A DNA stretch of 64,000 nucleotides from Cloeon dipterum (lineage: Eukaryota; Arthropoda; Insecta; Ephemeroptera; Baetidae), in assembly GCF_949628265.1 (NCBI RefSeq), contig NC_088790.1:16992545-17056544 (forward strand), written 5' to 3'. A program made the position numbers and the translations under genes. Below the pieces are notes generated by a model. The model was not told the origin of the DNA. It saw only the letters and a program-made list of their open reading frames with translations, and made no database searches. Below are positions 37,901-47,509 of this stretch, one piece after another; the first letter of the stretch is position 1; each line of letters begins with the position of its first letter.

Positions 37901-40900
37901 TTGGTGTGCATGGACTCAAACAAGGAGGAGTATTTCACCCGACACAACCTTGACGGTGACATCATGTTCTGCGACCAAAGGTAAATCAAACTCCTAGAAA
38001 GTTAAATATATTTGTTTCCAATCCTCAAAAAGTCATCCCCAGAAACACTTGAGACAATTTCAACATGAGTATTTCGTTAGTACTACTTATTAATTTATTC
38101 ATTTAAGATACTTGATACAGAAACAGTCATCATATCGCAAAAAAAACGCCAAAAGCTCAATAAATCTGACGAAACCGAGTCACAATTAAAAATGAAAATT
38201 AGGGTTTTTTCAAAAGATTTTCATAGTCTATATTAACATTAGAATTTGGTGTTCTGTATGCGATCGAGGGAAGAGTAGAATTCTAGTAGCATTTATGTTT
38301 TGGGGTGGACTCAGGGTAGATTTGCGCCTACGTTTGACTCTTGCGTTGCAATGACAAATCCATGCGGAATTGGGAGTCTTGCAAAATGTATCCACTCCCT
38401 AATTATTAGTTTGCACCTTTTCAGCATGCGTGAATGAATTTCACGTGACGAATGTCTAGCGTTTCAATAAAAGACCCCTGTGCGGGGGCAGTAACACGAG
38501 CTGGTCCGTTTTTGGATGGGCTTCCTCCAATGCGCCCATGTTGTCCGTTCGCGATGTTATTGGGACACAGAGTTTTTTCGCGTTGTTCGCTATTAGGTGG
38601 TCACCCATCTCAGAATAGATGAACTGATAAAAAAATAGAACAAAAATTGTGTTCTAGAATCAATTTGTGAACATAAGGCAGTTTTTTGGAAGCCCTGCTG
38701 ACGGAATTAAAACAAAATTGCCATGCAGCAATCATATTAACAATGAATTTGTTTCTTACAGAGTTTCCATCACTTGTGGTTACATGGTGGATGAATTATG
38801 TGGTTCCTCTGCCTTCCGGTACGTCCATGTTAAGGATCTTAACTGGTTGCTTGTTTCACTCAGACAAAGTGAGTATAAAATCCAGTCACTACTGACTATT
38901 TTGGGAGTATTTAGTTGCATAGTTAACTTGTAATTGCTCTTTCATTGTCTATCCAGTGTTCACCAAAAACGGCTTTGGATATTCCACCTACAGATTGCTA
39001 TCAAAAACAGGCGACTTTGTTTATATGCGATCACATGGCACCTTAGAGTTTGACAAGGAGACCAGCAAGGTCATCTCGTTCGTTTGCGTTAACACACTTT
39101 TGTCAGAAGAAGATGGCAAGAAAGGCGTCGAAGAAATGAAAAAGCGTTTCAATGCCAACACAAAGAATTCTCAAGCCAACATTATAATTAAAAACGAAGA
39201 AGTTTGTGTTCACGTTGATAGTAGTATAAAATTATTGACTCTCATTTTGCAGCTCGGTGAAGATATTGATATGATGAAAGATCCCTTTCAAATGACGCAG
39301 ATGATCAAAAAACTCTTGAGGACCTATAATGTCCCACAAACACCGGTCAATGAGGAAGTGCCTGAGTCCGAGTATCGTAAATGCTTTGTCGCCTCCAAAT
39401 CACTGCCTCCTCCCACAGTAAGTTCATATCTCTTCTTTATTTCAAATGACTTACGCTCGCCATAGGTTATTAAAAGTTGCAAATAAAAATAAGTGTTCAT
39501 AATGAAAAAATGATGAAATTGCCTCTCCTAAACACTAAATCTTGCAGGCATCAATGAAAATTATGCAACGTCGATCATCAACCGCAAGCGGGACCCCGAT
39601 GCATAACCAGGTGTCACCAACATCTCCCGGCCCAAGCAAAAATTGCGCCACGCGGCGGCCGTCCAAGTTTGAGCAGGATTTGCACCCGTTGCCGAGCGAG
39701 TCGCACCAGCTGGACACGCGATTCCAAACGGGCAAGGGCACTTGCGTGGGGCGGCCGCGTTCGCAGCGTCAGCGAGCAGCGTCACAGGACCCGCCCGTTA
39801 AGCAGAGCAGGCGCGGTCGACCGCGCGGCTCTGGCATCGGCACCAAACGGAAGGCTGTCAAGTGCGAGGCGGACACGCCGACTGCAAAACGCAGCCTCCA
39901 CAGCACCATCTCGTTTACCTGTGAAGACCAGTCCTTCAAAGTCCTGCACGCCTCTGTGGTGGACGAACCGCTGTCGATGGGCCTTTGGGATGACAGCGGG
40001 AATTCCATCATGGAGGGCATGTCTAGTTTGTGCGACGATAGTCAAGGTTGGTTTGCTTTCATTGCTCTGAGTCAGAAATTTTAATTTTTGTTTGTTTTCC
40101 CCCACCCCACAGGGTTGGCGATGTTTGACGACTTTCATCTGCAGTTATCGCCATCACAGCACAGCTTGCAGGTTCAAACTGTTGCCAAGACAACAATGGT
40201 CAGTATACCGTTCCAAACTCCCCTAGCTATTTAAAGAATCCAACCAAAATTTCATGAGAAGTCGAAATATTTTCAAAACTTCGAAAATTGCATGTCATAT
40301 TTATCAATTGATCTAGTCAAGAAGAGTCTGCGTACCAAATTTTACCATGATTGGACAAAAATTGCCCTTTTTTAAAATCAACAAAGAAATCATTTCTAGA
40401 CCCCATACTAAGGTTTCGCAATTCTCCTATCATGTTAGATGTTAAATTTTTATCGGTCATTTTCCTCCAGCATCATCTAACACGTCTGATTAAAAAGTAT
40501 TGATTTTAATTGCAAAAGGCAGGAATTTCATGTGATTAAAGAGCATTTTAAGTTATAATTTTTTTAACAATCTCAACCTTAAAATTTAAACATGAACTGT
40601 GAAAGTGTGAAACCGTAATGCAGCTTACATCAGGGAGCCATAGGCTGAAAGCTATCTTTGTTGTCCGCGTTCTGACGTCAGTGGGTTTTGCAAGAATACA
40701 GAATTAGTTGCCGTGACAATCGTAGTGGCAATATTGAAACAGAATATTCGATAGCGTCCCCCTTTACCAACTCTTGCCTTCTTTTTCTATATAATTCAAT
40801 AGTTGTTGATTCTGATATTCGCTTAGCATCCCTTCTTGGTCTTGGGTCCGGGATGAATTTGCGTTTGCTTGACCATTTTTTTAACCGTGTTGCGCTTGGA

Positions 40901-41240
40901 AAATCTTTTTTCTCGCATATCACATCAATTTGACTTTACATTTTTCCACTGCTGAAAATTGTTAGCAATGAAAAAAGAATTACAAATTTGTAATTGTGAT
41001 AAAAAATTTTCATCCAGGATCTTGCTGCATAGTGTAATTTTAATATTAAATGCTGCATTTCTTAAATCAAAGTGTCATATTCTAACAAACCATCAAAACA
41101 ATCAAATATTGCGATTCAAATTTACTGAATATTTCTTGTTTTTATTGCAGAGTGAGTCTAATGAGGACACGGCGAGTGTATGCGGGGCGATACACGAGCT
41201 GACAAGCAGCATAGATAGGCAGCCAGACATTGGCATTTGA
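16915..41240 (+). CDS. Met: Methoprene-tolerant (juvenile hormone receptor), bHLH-PAS transcription factor
   Basis: Coding exons are 16915-17177, 33642-33808, 34706-34935, 35004-35093, 36365-36473, 36533-36724, 37806-37980, 38762-38868, 38957-39417, 39548-40046, 40113-40198 and 41151-41240. Phases close perfectly to 822 aa. The N-terminus is acidic and Gly/Ser-rich. The bHLH (about residues 89-143) has REMRNRAEKQRRDKLNTYIQ, the Met/Gce signature without the His seen in other bHLH-PAS proteins. PAS-A spans about 221-350. PAS-B spans about 372-490 and includes EYFTRHNLDGDIMFCDQR, GYMVDEL, YRLLSKTGDFVYMRSHG and ISFVCVNTL. Met binds juvenile hormone in PAS-B, pairs with Taiman/SRC and activates Kr-h1; these roles are from the family. 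The tail (599-764) is basic, with two AT-hook-like GRP motifs and Lys/Arg clusters that look like a nuclear signal. The acceptor at 37805/37808 is a NAGNAG. A possible 51-nt in-frame intron lies at 39202-39252. Only one Met gene is present in the window. Confidence 0.9.
17178..20519 (+). other. Met intron, 5' part
   Basis: Beyond the inverted-repeat element at 17460-17958, this stretch has a GC-richer patch at about 18.3-18.6 kb and another at 18.8-18.9 kb (CpG-rich, with GCGCGCG). Open frames there have no homology. No exon with matching phase was found. Confidence 0.4.
17460..17958. mobile_element. MITE-like element with about 68-bp terminal inverted repeats in the long Met intron
   Basis: The left arm is 17460-17527 (TTTATCTCAATTAAAAAAG onward, ending CGCAGACCATTC). 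The right arm is 17891-17958, the reverse complement with three mismatches in 68. If the true end is TCTCAATT, both sides are flanked by TA, as in Tc1/mariner-type MITEs; the TA duplication is only suggestive because it is palindromic. The interior of about 360 bp has no transposase. The element probably arose by transposition. Confidence 0.7.
20520..20991 (+). promoter_or_regulatory. GC-rich island, candidate internal Met promoter
   Basis: A strongly CpG-rich block rises sharply from AT-rich flanks and ends exactly at a plausible coding first exon (20992). This is the pattern of an alternative promoter with 5' UTR. No TATA box was seen. The start site and activity are inferred. Confidence 0.45.
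20992..21071 (+). CDS. Met: Candidate alternative first coding exon of Met
   Basis: The exon reads ATG ACG AAC CCC..., giving MTNPNIEKFLPSKMDF then APVMPVSTVT, and ends in ACG AG before the donor GTGAGA. It is 26 codons plus two bases, so it ends in phase 2, the same phase as the first exon at 16915-17177. It can therefore splice in frame to the bHLH exon at 33642, giving ...VSTVTSTSREMRN. It sits at the 3' edge of a GC-rich island. It would replace the acidic Gly/Ser-rich N-terminus with a short hydrophobic/proline-containing one. There is no transcript evidence, so the call rests on position, phase and donor quality. Confidence 0.55.
27705..27930 (+). repeat. Dispersed repeat family R1, longest copy
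   Basis: This copy shares its 5' part with 4246-4325 and its 3' part with 16395-16610, so it links the two partial copies into one family of at least 225 bp. No coding capacity or target-site duplication was made out. Confidence 0.45.
31800..32620 (+). promoter_or_regulatory. GC-rich regulatory island with two palindromic CREs upstream of the bHLH exon
   Basis: Two exact TGACGTCA sites, at 32001-32008 and 32542-32549, both continue as CACG. A YY1-like GCGGCCATTTTG lies at about 31941. The island is 1.0 kb upstream of the bHLH exon. It may be a promoter or enhancer responsive to CREB/ATF factors; no first exon with an in-frame ATG was found at its edge. Confidence 0.4.
33809..34705 (+). repeat. 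Met intron holding a diverged inverted repeat (arms 34003-34064 and 34132-34196)
   Basis: The left arm (AATCCTGC ... AAAATGATTTCTTT ... TGCTGAAAAC ... AATCAG) is repeated as reverse complement in the right arm, with mismatches and a small indel. The pair could fold as a hairpin with a loop of about 67 nt. It is probably the relic of a fold-back element. The rest of the 0.9-kb intron is AT-rich with nothing recognised. Confidence 0.5.
35094..36364 (+). promoter_or_regulatory. Met intron with GA-rich tract and palindromic E-boxes
   Basis: This intron within the PAS-A coding region contains CACGTG at 35535-35540, 35708-35713 and 36243-36248, plus a GA-rich run at about 35566-35582. The locally raised GC at 35.5-35.8 kb is unusual for introns here. 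It is a possible intragenic enhancer, by inference. Confidence 0.35.
36725..37805 (+). other. Met intron between PAS-A and PAS-B exons
   Basis: The intron is AT-rich in its first half and GC-richer from about 37.2 kb. It holds one CACGTG at 37609-37614. It ends in the tandem acceptor CAGCAG at 37803-37808. Open frames here read straight into the exon and are not coding. Confidence 0.4.
37981..38761 (+). repeat. Met intron with dispersed repeat R2 copy (38521-38595)
   Basis: The segment CTCCAATG ... TTGTCCGTTCGCGA ... GCGTTGTTCGCTAT recurs, diverged, at 53028-53110. An additional CACGTG lies at 38442-38447. It is probably an old interspersed repeat. No coding potential was seen. Confidence 0.4.
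40199..41150 (+). other. Last Met intron
   Basis: AT-rich, 952 nt, with GTCAGT donor and TTTTTATTGCAG acceptor. It contains one palindromic CRE (TGACGTCA, 40673-40680). I see no additional exon or repeat. Confidence 0.5.
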
Positions 41241-42190
41241 GTGCTTGAGCTTCGGACGTCGCTGCGGTGAGTCGGTTGAACAAATTACCGAGTCGTGCGG
41301 CGGCGGAGGAAGAGGAATGGTCACAAAGTTCAGTGTGCAACGCAGCGCGCGCGGAATCGAAGCGCCACTCGCAGGTTACGCGCCAGAGCGGGACTCTGAT
41401 AGAAAGAAATACGCATGATTAACTCATTCTTAAGTGTAGCCGTACTTGATTACTCCATCTATATTCTATTGTATCTGCTATTGAGATGAAGAATGACCAT
41501 ACAGTTGATATACACACAAACATGTACCGTATGTAATCGAATAGAAATTTACGTACAGCTTGTTTTTCGTCCGTAGTCTGTTCCTTGTTTGGTGTACTTT
41601 TGACCAATCAAAATCGTTTTAGACGTTTACATACACAACATAACAACATTGCCTATGAAAGTAGCGTGAAATTTTGTCTCGCTTCTATTTGCTCACATAC
41701 AAACACAAACACACATTCACGAGAACAAACAATTCAAGTTACACACACACACACACACACTCAAACGAGAGAATCATAATTTGTAGTAGTAATGTTAGGG
41801 GGAAAATAACAACAACAACAACAACAACACTGAAAAATACGAGTCTTCGAATACCTTGAGGAGGCGATGGAGCAGTCCATTTAAGGGGAGATTTTGGCAG
41901 CTGATTTGAAATAGTTGAATGATGCAGCTCCTCGTCTCGACTGCTGCAAAAATTAACATTTGCGACTTTTTTATCGACGAGCCTACTTTGCTGATGAAAA
42001 TAATAATAGACTACTGATAATGATTTCTGACTGAATTTGCCGCGCGAGTTTTTGACAAGGGAGAACTTAAATGAATAAAACAAAATCACACATACACACT
42101 TGCTGAACACTGGACATAACGCGATTTTATGTGAAAAACAAGCACTGTAATGACTGAATTTTATCGTAATAAAGAGTCTTATTAATGATA
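41241..42190 (+). other. Met 3' UTR with microsatellites and polyadenylation signal
   Basis: The UTR follows the TGA at 41238-41240. It contains (AC)10 at 41741-41760 and (AAC)n at about 41808-41829. A canonical AATAAA at 42168-42173 is followed by a T/G-containing stretch, giving a likely cleavage site near 42190. The extent is inferred. Confidence 0.5.
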
Positions 42191-45100
42191 GGTGAGTTGA
42201 TCATGTGTAAAACCTAGCTGCTGTATAATTAAATCATTATATTAAACTCGGTTAAGAGAATAACGGAAGAGAGAACTAGCAGGTAATATGTGTATTAAGA
42301 GATTTTGACACTTCCTCTTCTTCGAACTACTCTTTTTGTGCTTCTCTTTGTTATTCTGTCTTTTTAAATATTTTACGCTGTTTTTACAAACGTGAAAGAA
42401 TACACAAGCGGTTTTTTTGCTTTTTCGTCACAAGTGGTTGTATTCTTGATGCGAAATCAAGTGAAAGAAAAATTCTAGGGTTCTCTTTGTAAGGCAAAAT
42501 GTTGTTATTTTTCTCTGAATTTGCAATGTATAATTATACAAAGTGGCATAATGGTTAGAGTTTTTGGAAATTGTATTTTCATGAAACGTCTTATGCTGTA
42601 TGTATACAGAAAAGAAGAACATCAATGAAATTGGTTCTTATCTTAAGAAAGCTGTTATAGGTAATGCACGCCTCTGCCTCTTCTCGGCCGATTTGGGTGT
42701 TTGCTCGAGAGCTCGGTGACTCTCGAATCGGATATTTAGCCTCACATGGTACAAAAAATTGCATTTTGCGACGCACGCGCAGGGCGCGATCACACATGGC
42801 TCAATCGCGGAAATGCTCATTGACGCTCAGAATGTTTTCCACGTCATCCGAGTGTTAAATGGAATACGGCTAGTTCGTTCTAACCGTCGGTTTTTCGTCA
42901 TTGTTTAATTTGTGTATTAGGTTAAACGCGTGTTCCTTGCTGTTTCAAATGATCTGTGGTCTGGATGAAAGAAAAAATTATTTTTTATCGTGCGCGAATG
43001 GAAAAGTAGTGCACTTTTTTGCCCGCCGGCGAGCGCTGCGCGACCGCTGGGTGGGCCGTAGAAATTTAAGAGCGAGAGCGCTGAGCGCTAGCGCAACACT
43101 GCCAGTCAGCGCGAGCATTCCGACCGCCGCCATGTGTGAGCAGAGCAATTTGAATGCAAATTATTTTCTGAATTTGATTCGAAATTCAAAAAAATTGTTG
43201 TTATGCATCTCTTTCTCGATAGTGCTCAAAATTTTCAACGAAGTCTCGGTGGATGCCTTTTTTTACCCCTTTGCTTTTCAATCCAATGGAAATGGAAAGT
43301 TATCTGTCGTAATGTGAACAATTATCTAGATAATTGTCATCTATCAACATCTTAAATTTCGTTTTGAAAATACGCTCTTGCTTGAAGAATATAACATATT
43401 CTTATTTTTTTAGTATTTTAAAAAATAAAATCCACTGGGGTAAATAATGGGCTGAAGTCTTGACGTTTTCGTAAATATTTGTGTCTAATCAAAAGAGCTG
43501 TTCAAGTCCTTGTCTAGTTATTATTTCAAATCTGCGAGAGGGCAGAGGCGTCAGTCGATAAATGGCTCATCAGCTAGCTTTGATAATGTGGCATAACTAC
43601 GAACGCGCATCATTGTATTGTAATCTGATTGATTTCTCTCGACCACCCACACTCGCCTCTCGTTAGGCGATTTCCTGTGCGGCCTTGTTCGCCGCCGGGT
43701 CGTTGTCGGCAAAGGCGCAGACCGTTCTTTTGGTATTCAATTCTAATGACATTGTGTTTACTTTTCCGGAATCAGCTGATTGTAGTTGCAAGAATGAAAA
43801 TCAGACTGTCGTGTTTTCTGCCGCCAAGACTGATTACATAAAACAAGATTTTATGACTGCGTGCCATTAAATACCTCATCTCGTTGTAAAAAAAACTGAA
43901 AAATAACTGCGCTCGCTTGACTTTTCATGCTCACACTCACTTTTCTCCAAACACATATTACAATAGTACGGTGTATATTTCCAATCTTTTTCGTTTGTGA
44001 TTTTTTTTCTGTTCGAGACAACGGAACTCCCTTCTCATGGAGTTTTTTCTCTCTTTATTTACAAAACACTCATTTCGTACGGGTCATCTTATGAATCATT
44101 GCATGTTTCGATTATTGCGATTCGCACTTTCGTTGGCCATCCTATGTTCCTTGCGGAGAAGTATCTATCTTTTGTGAGACCAAAACGGTGGCCTGGTCCA
44201 AAATTGTGTTTGTTCGCGGTGGTGCATGAAGACAAGTTTAGTGTCCATTGCGCTTCAGGATCATTCTTGCGATCGCTGCCTGTTGCTATTTGTAACTTCC
44301 TTTTAGTTTAAATCTGTAGACTAAGATCAGCCCGATTCGAACGTAAACAAATCAATCGCCACCAATCAATACGCAACAACAGCCACTCATACACACAGAC
44401 AGTTATTTATAAAGTGAAGAAAAAATCTTAACAAAATGCCATATTATGAGAGGAAATAAAATGAGCTGCGAATTTAGTAAAAAAATCAAAACTTTGATTC
44501 AAATGTTTTATTTTCACCCTGAAAACACAATCCACAGAGAGTATTATACTTTTTTTATTCAGTTTAGGTTGACGACGTGTGTTGTTCATAACATACATCA
44601 ATTTAAAAGGAGGTCCAAAACAACATTGAAAGTCAAAGGACTTTGTTGAACTTTTTGGTCAATAGAAAAATATTTTTTAGTGAAACCTTGAAGATAAGTT
44701 TGAATTACCATTCAAAATTTTGGTAGCAAATATTTATCTCTCTAACAGTAAGAAAAAATATAAATAACTTAAAATAATTATTACTTTAATTTCATTATTT
44801 TGAAAAATAACAGTTACCGCCAGTTATGAGAATCCCATATAGTAAAATATGGGTGGCAAAAAGTGAAATTTGACTTCAAATATATTTTGAAAAATATCTA
44901 AACTTCAGTCCCAACTTGGCTCTGCGACATAAAAAGAGAGGTTTTTTAGCGTTTCATTCAGGCAAATCTTTCGGGATAGGAAAATATTTGCACAAAAATA
45001 TATTTGTTATTTCACTTTAGATTCGAAATGATTTTATTGCGGATCAGCAGGGCAGCTGTGCCCCATGCATCCACATCCAGAACTTAAAGCGTATATTATT

Positions 45101-45359
45101 TAGTTAATGTGGATTGACTGCACATCAAAAAGTGCTTATTATATTTTTTTCTATTTCATTGTCAAAATAAACTCAAATCCGGATTTAGGAATTTCAAAAA
45201 GATAAGAAAATTTTCACACTACACAGTCACCCTGCCGATCCACGGTAAAATCATTTGAAACTGTTATATTATTCACATGATCAAAACTGTCATGCGAAAA
45301 AGACAGATTTATGGCGTGAAAAGTGAAAACCTAACGTTCGCGTCGATTCAGGGGCCTAG
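42191..45359. other. Intergenic region between Met and TRPA-B, with a small CpG-rich island at about 42990-43140
   Basis: The region is mostly AT-rich. The island contains GAGCGCTG / GCGCTAGCGC repeats and ends in CCGCCGCCATGTG (43121-43133), a YY1-type motif in reverse and also a perfect Kozak ATG. A 62-codon frame follows on the plus strand and a signal-like MAAVGMLALTG frame on the minus strand. Neither has homology or splice support. No gene is called. Confidence 0.35.
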
Positions 45360-45479
45360 GTGTAATTCCCTCCCCCTAGAACATGCCAGCGTGCGAACTG
45401 CGAAATTTCCTCGACGCAAAACACGAAAACCGATATGCTGTAGCCAGTGACGACTGAGCGTGGCTTGTGCGATTTTTTT

Positions 45480-45678
45480 AACAGCCCAGAGAAGATCGAG
45501 TGAAGCAGCGAAGAGAAACGGAGTCGAGCACGGGGATCAGGAGCAGACACCAACGGAAGCTGGCGAAAAGTCCAACCTCAGCTGTAGTTGCCAAAACGCC
45601 ACACCGGAGCCGTCAGTTTCGACAAAATTCTGATTATTCATTCAACTTGATTTTGCATTTGCTGATCAACCAAAAAAA
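45480..45678 (+). promoter_or_regulatory. Putative noncoding first exon of TRPA-B
   Basis: The block ends GATCAACCAAAAAAA before the donor GTAAGC. A diverged copy with the same ending (GACGACCACAAAAA, then GTAAGT) lies 8.1 kb downstream at 53791 in front of TRPA-C. Conservation of the donor in both copies supports a real 5' UTR exon, spliced to the acceptor just before CTAAATCATGGGG. The left border is approximate. Confidence 0.45.
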
Positions 45679-47509
45679 GTAAGCTTCATGTATTAACAAT
45701 ATTATTTATCAATTAATTTTGAACAATTAATTTATGATACTTCACGCTTCGTCATGCTGTGATCTTTTTATTAAATTTCTTGTGCGTCAATTTAAATCAA
45801 AATAACCTCTTGCGTGTGCCATGCGTACTTATTTCTCCAAAGGAATGTACAAGAGAAGACTAGTTTTTAAAAGATCAATTGACTGTTGAATCTTTATTTA
45901 ATTAGCAGAGATTCCGCAGTGTTTTTGTTTGTTTTTTGGGGGTCCTTTGGCAGTTGTCCTATTATGTTTGTTGGCGGGCGCTGTTATAACTTTATCGATC
46001 GGGTTGTAGGCTTTCAAGGCCACGCCTAATAAAGTGCCGAACAGCATCCTCCTGCGGCACGTCCTATCTAGCAAATGTCTCCTCTTGCCTCCTGCTTTGT
46101 CATGAATAGAATTCGAAATAGCTTTTTAAAATGTTTAAATTGGAATGGCCTCTAGTTCACGAGTGATGTATGGTGTCCTTGAAGCGCCACAAAAACTAAT
46201 AAATTTAAATTTCGTATATTGGGCTGCCAGAGGCTTTCGTCGTGTTTATGCATAAAAGAAATAGGATTCTAGGACGGATTTCAGGTTATTCAGATTTTAA
46301 CGATATGCTGGTCAAATTCTAGAAAACAAAAATAACTCAACAGGAGGTATATTTATTTTTTAATTTTGTTTTCAAGGTTTAAATAGTTGTGGAGCGCTAT
46401 AATAAAATTAATTGTTTTTAAAATAGATCTCAAATTTGACTTAATTTTACATTTGAAATTTGAAAACATATTTCAATTTTTATATTTAAACTATAATTTA
46501 TCGTTAAACTGTTAAGAGCAATTCTTTAGTCTGTTGATTCCGTCTGTTGATTCAAAAATTTCAGAGTTCTTTTTCTGTCCAACACTCGAACACCCGCTCT
46601 GGCGGATAAAAAGCTGAAACCGAGATGATAAAGTAATCGCAGACCCCTGCTCGATCCCCTCGCGAATTTTGAGCTCTGCGTTTTCCTGCCACTGCTCTTT
46701 TTGCTCTCGACGTCTCTTCAGTGTTTAGCTCGATCGCGGCAAAGAGCACGAACCCGCTGCGTCCGCCACTGGCCTGACGTTTATCACTCTTGGCTTTTTT
46801 CTCTGGCGGCAGGCTGCGCACCGAAGCGAACGTTGTGTGCCGTCGATCCTGCGTAGACTAGACACTGTCCGATGTGTTGTATACCCTCTAACGTAAACAT
46901 TTTGAGGCTCGACCCATACATTAACATGCTCATACCGCACACCCTCTGGCAAATTTATCCTGCGGTTAACATATAAGCAAAAAAATGTCTATTATTAGAC
47001 TTGACGCGGTTTCCTCAATAGATAATAGCTCGGAAACCTCTTGTATATGTTACTGAGCGCCTTAAGTCACAAGTTAGTTATTAAAATTATGAATGAATTT
47101 ATTATTGAATGCATATGCGTGCGACACTAATCCTATTTCTAATTACTTTATTAATCCTAATTCTATTTACTTTTAACTTTTACTATTTTATTGATCAGTG
47201 CAGTAATTTAAATTGGGAATTTAATCACGTTATATTTTTAGTATCACAGTGTAAAACTATTGATTTATTGCAATCGTATCTCTATGGTCATGTGAAATTT
47301 TTTTGGCATAGTGTAATGGAGATTTCTATTCATTTTGTTCTTGAAATACCAGGACCCCACCATGGGCTATAAGTTAAATTTTATTCAAAAGATCCAAGAG
47401 ATCACAGGATGAAGACATTATTTAAAATTTATGAAAAATATTTTGTTCCAATCGTGCTGATTCTCTTTTTAAGACTTCGAAATTTTGGAATTCCAGATCC
47501 AGCTAAATC
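45679..47509 (+). repeat. 5' UTR intron of TRPA-B, with segments duplicated upstream of TRPA-C
   Basis: Two noncoding blocks match the TRPA-C upstream region. One is 45990-46090 against 54245-54325 (GGTTGTAG ... AAGGCCACGCCTAA ... ATCTAGCAAA ... TGTCTCCTCTT). The other is 46640-46910 against 54885-55180 (CGAATTTTGAGCTCTGCGTTTTC ... AAGAGCACG ... ACCCTCTAA). These are traces of the tandem segmental duplication, not independent elements. Confidence 0.6.

Noticed and set aside
43131-43317. 62-codon frame with a perfect GCCGCCATG start, and the opposite-strand MAAVGMLALTG frame
   Set aside because: No homology, no splice sites and AT-rich continuation; the Kozak match coincides with a YY1-like motif.
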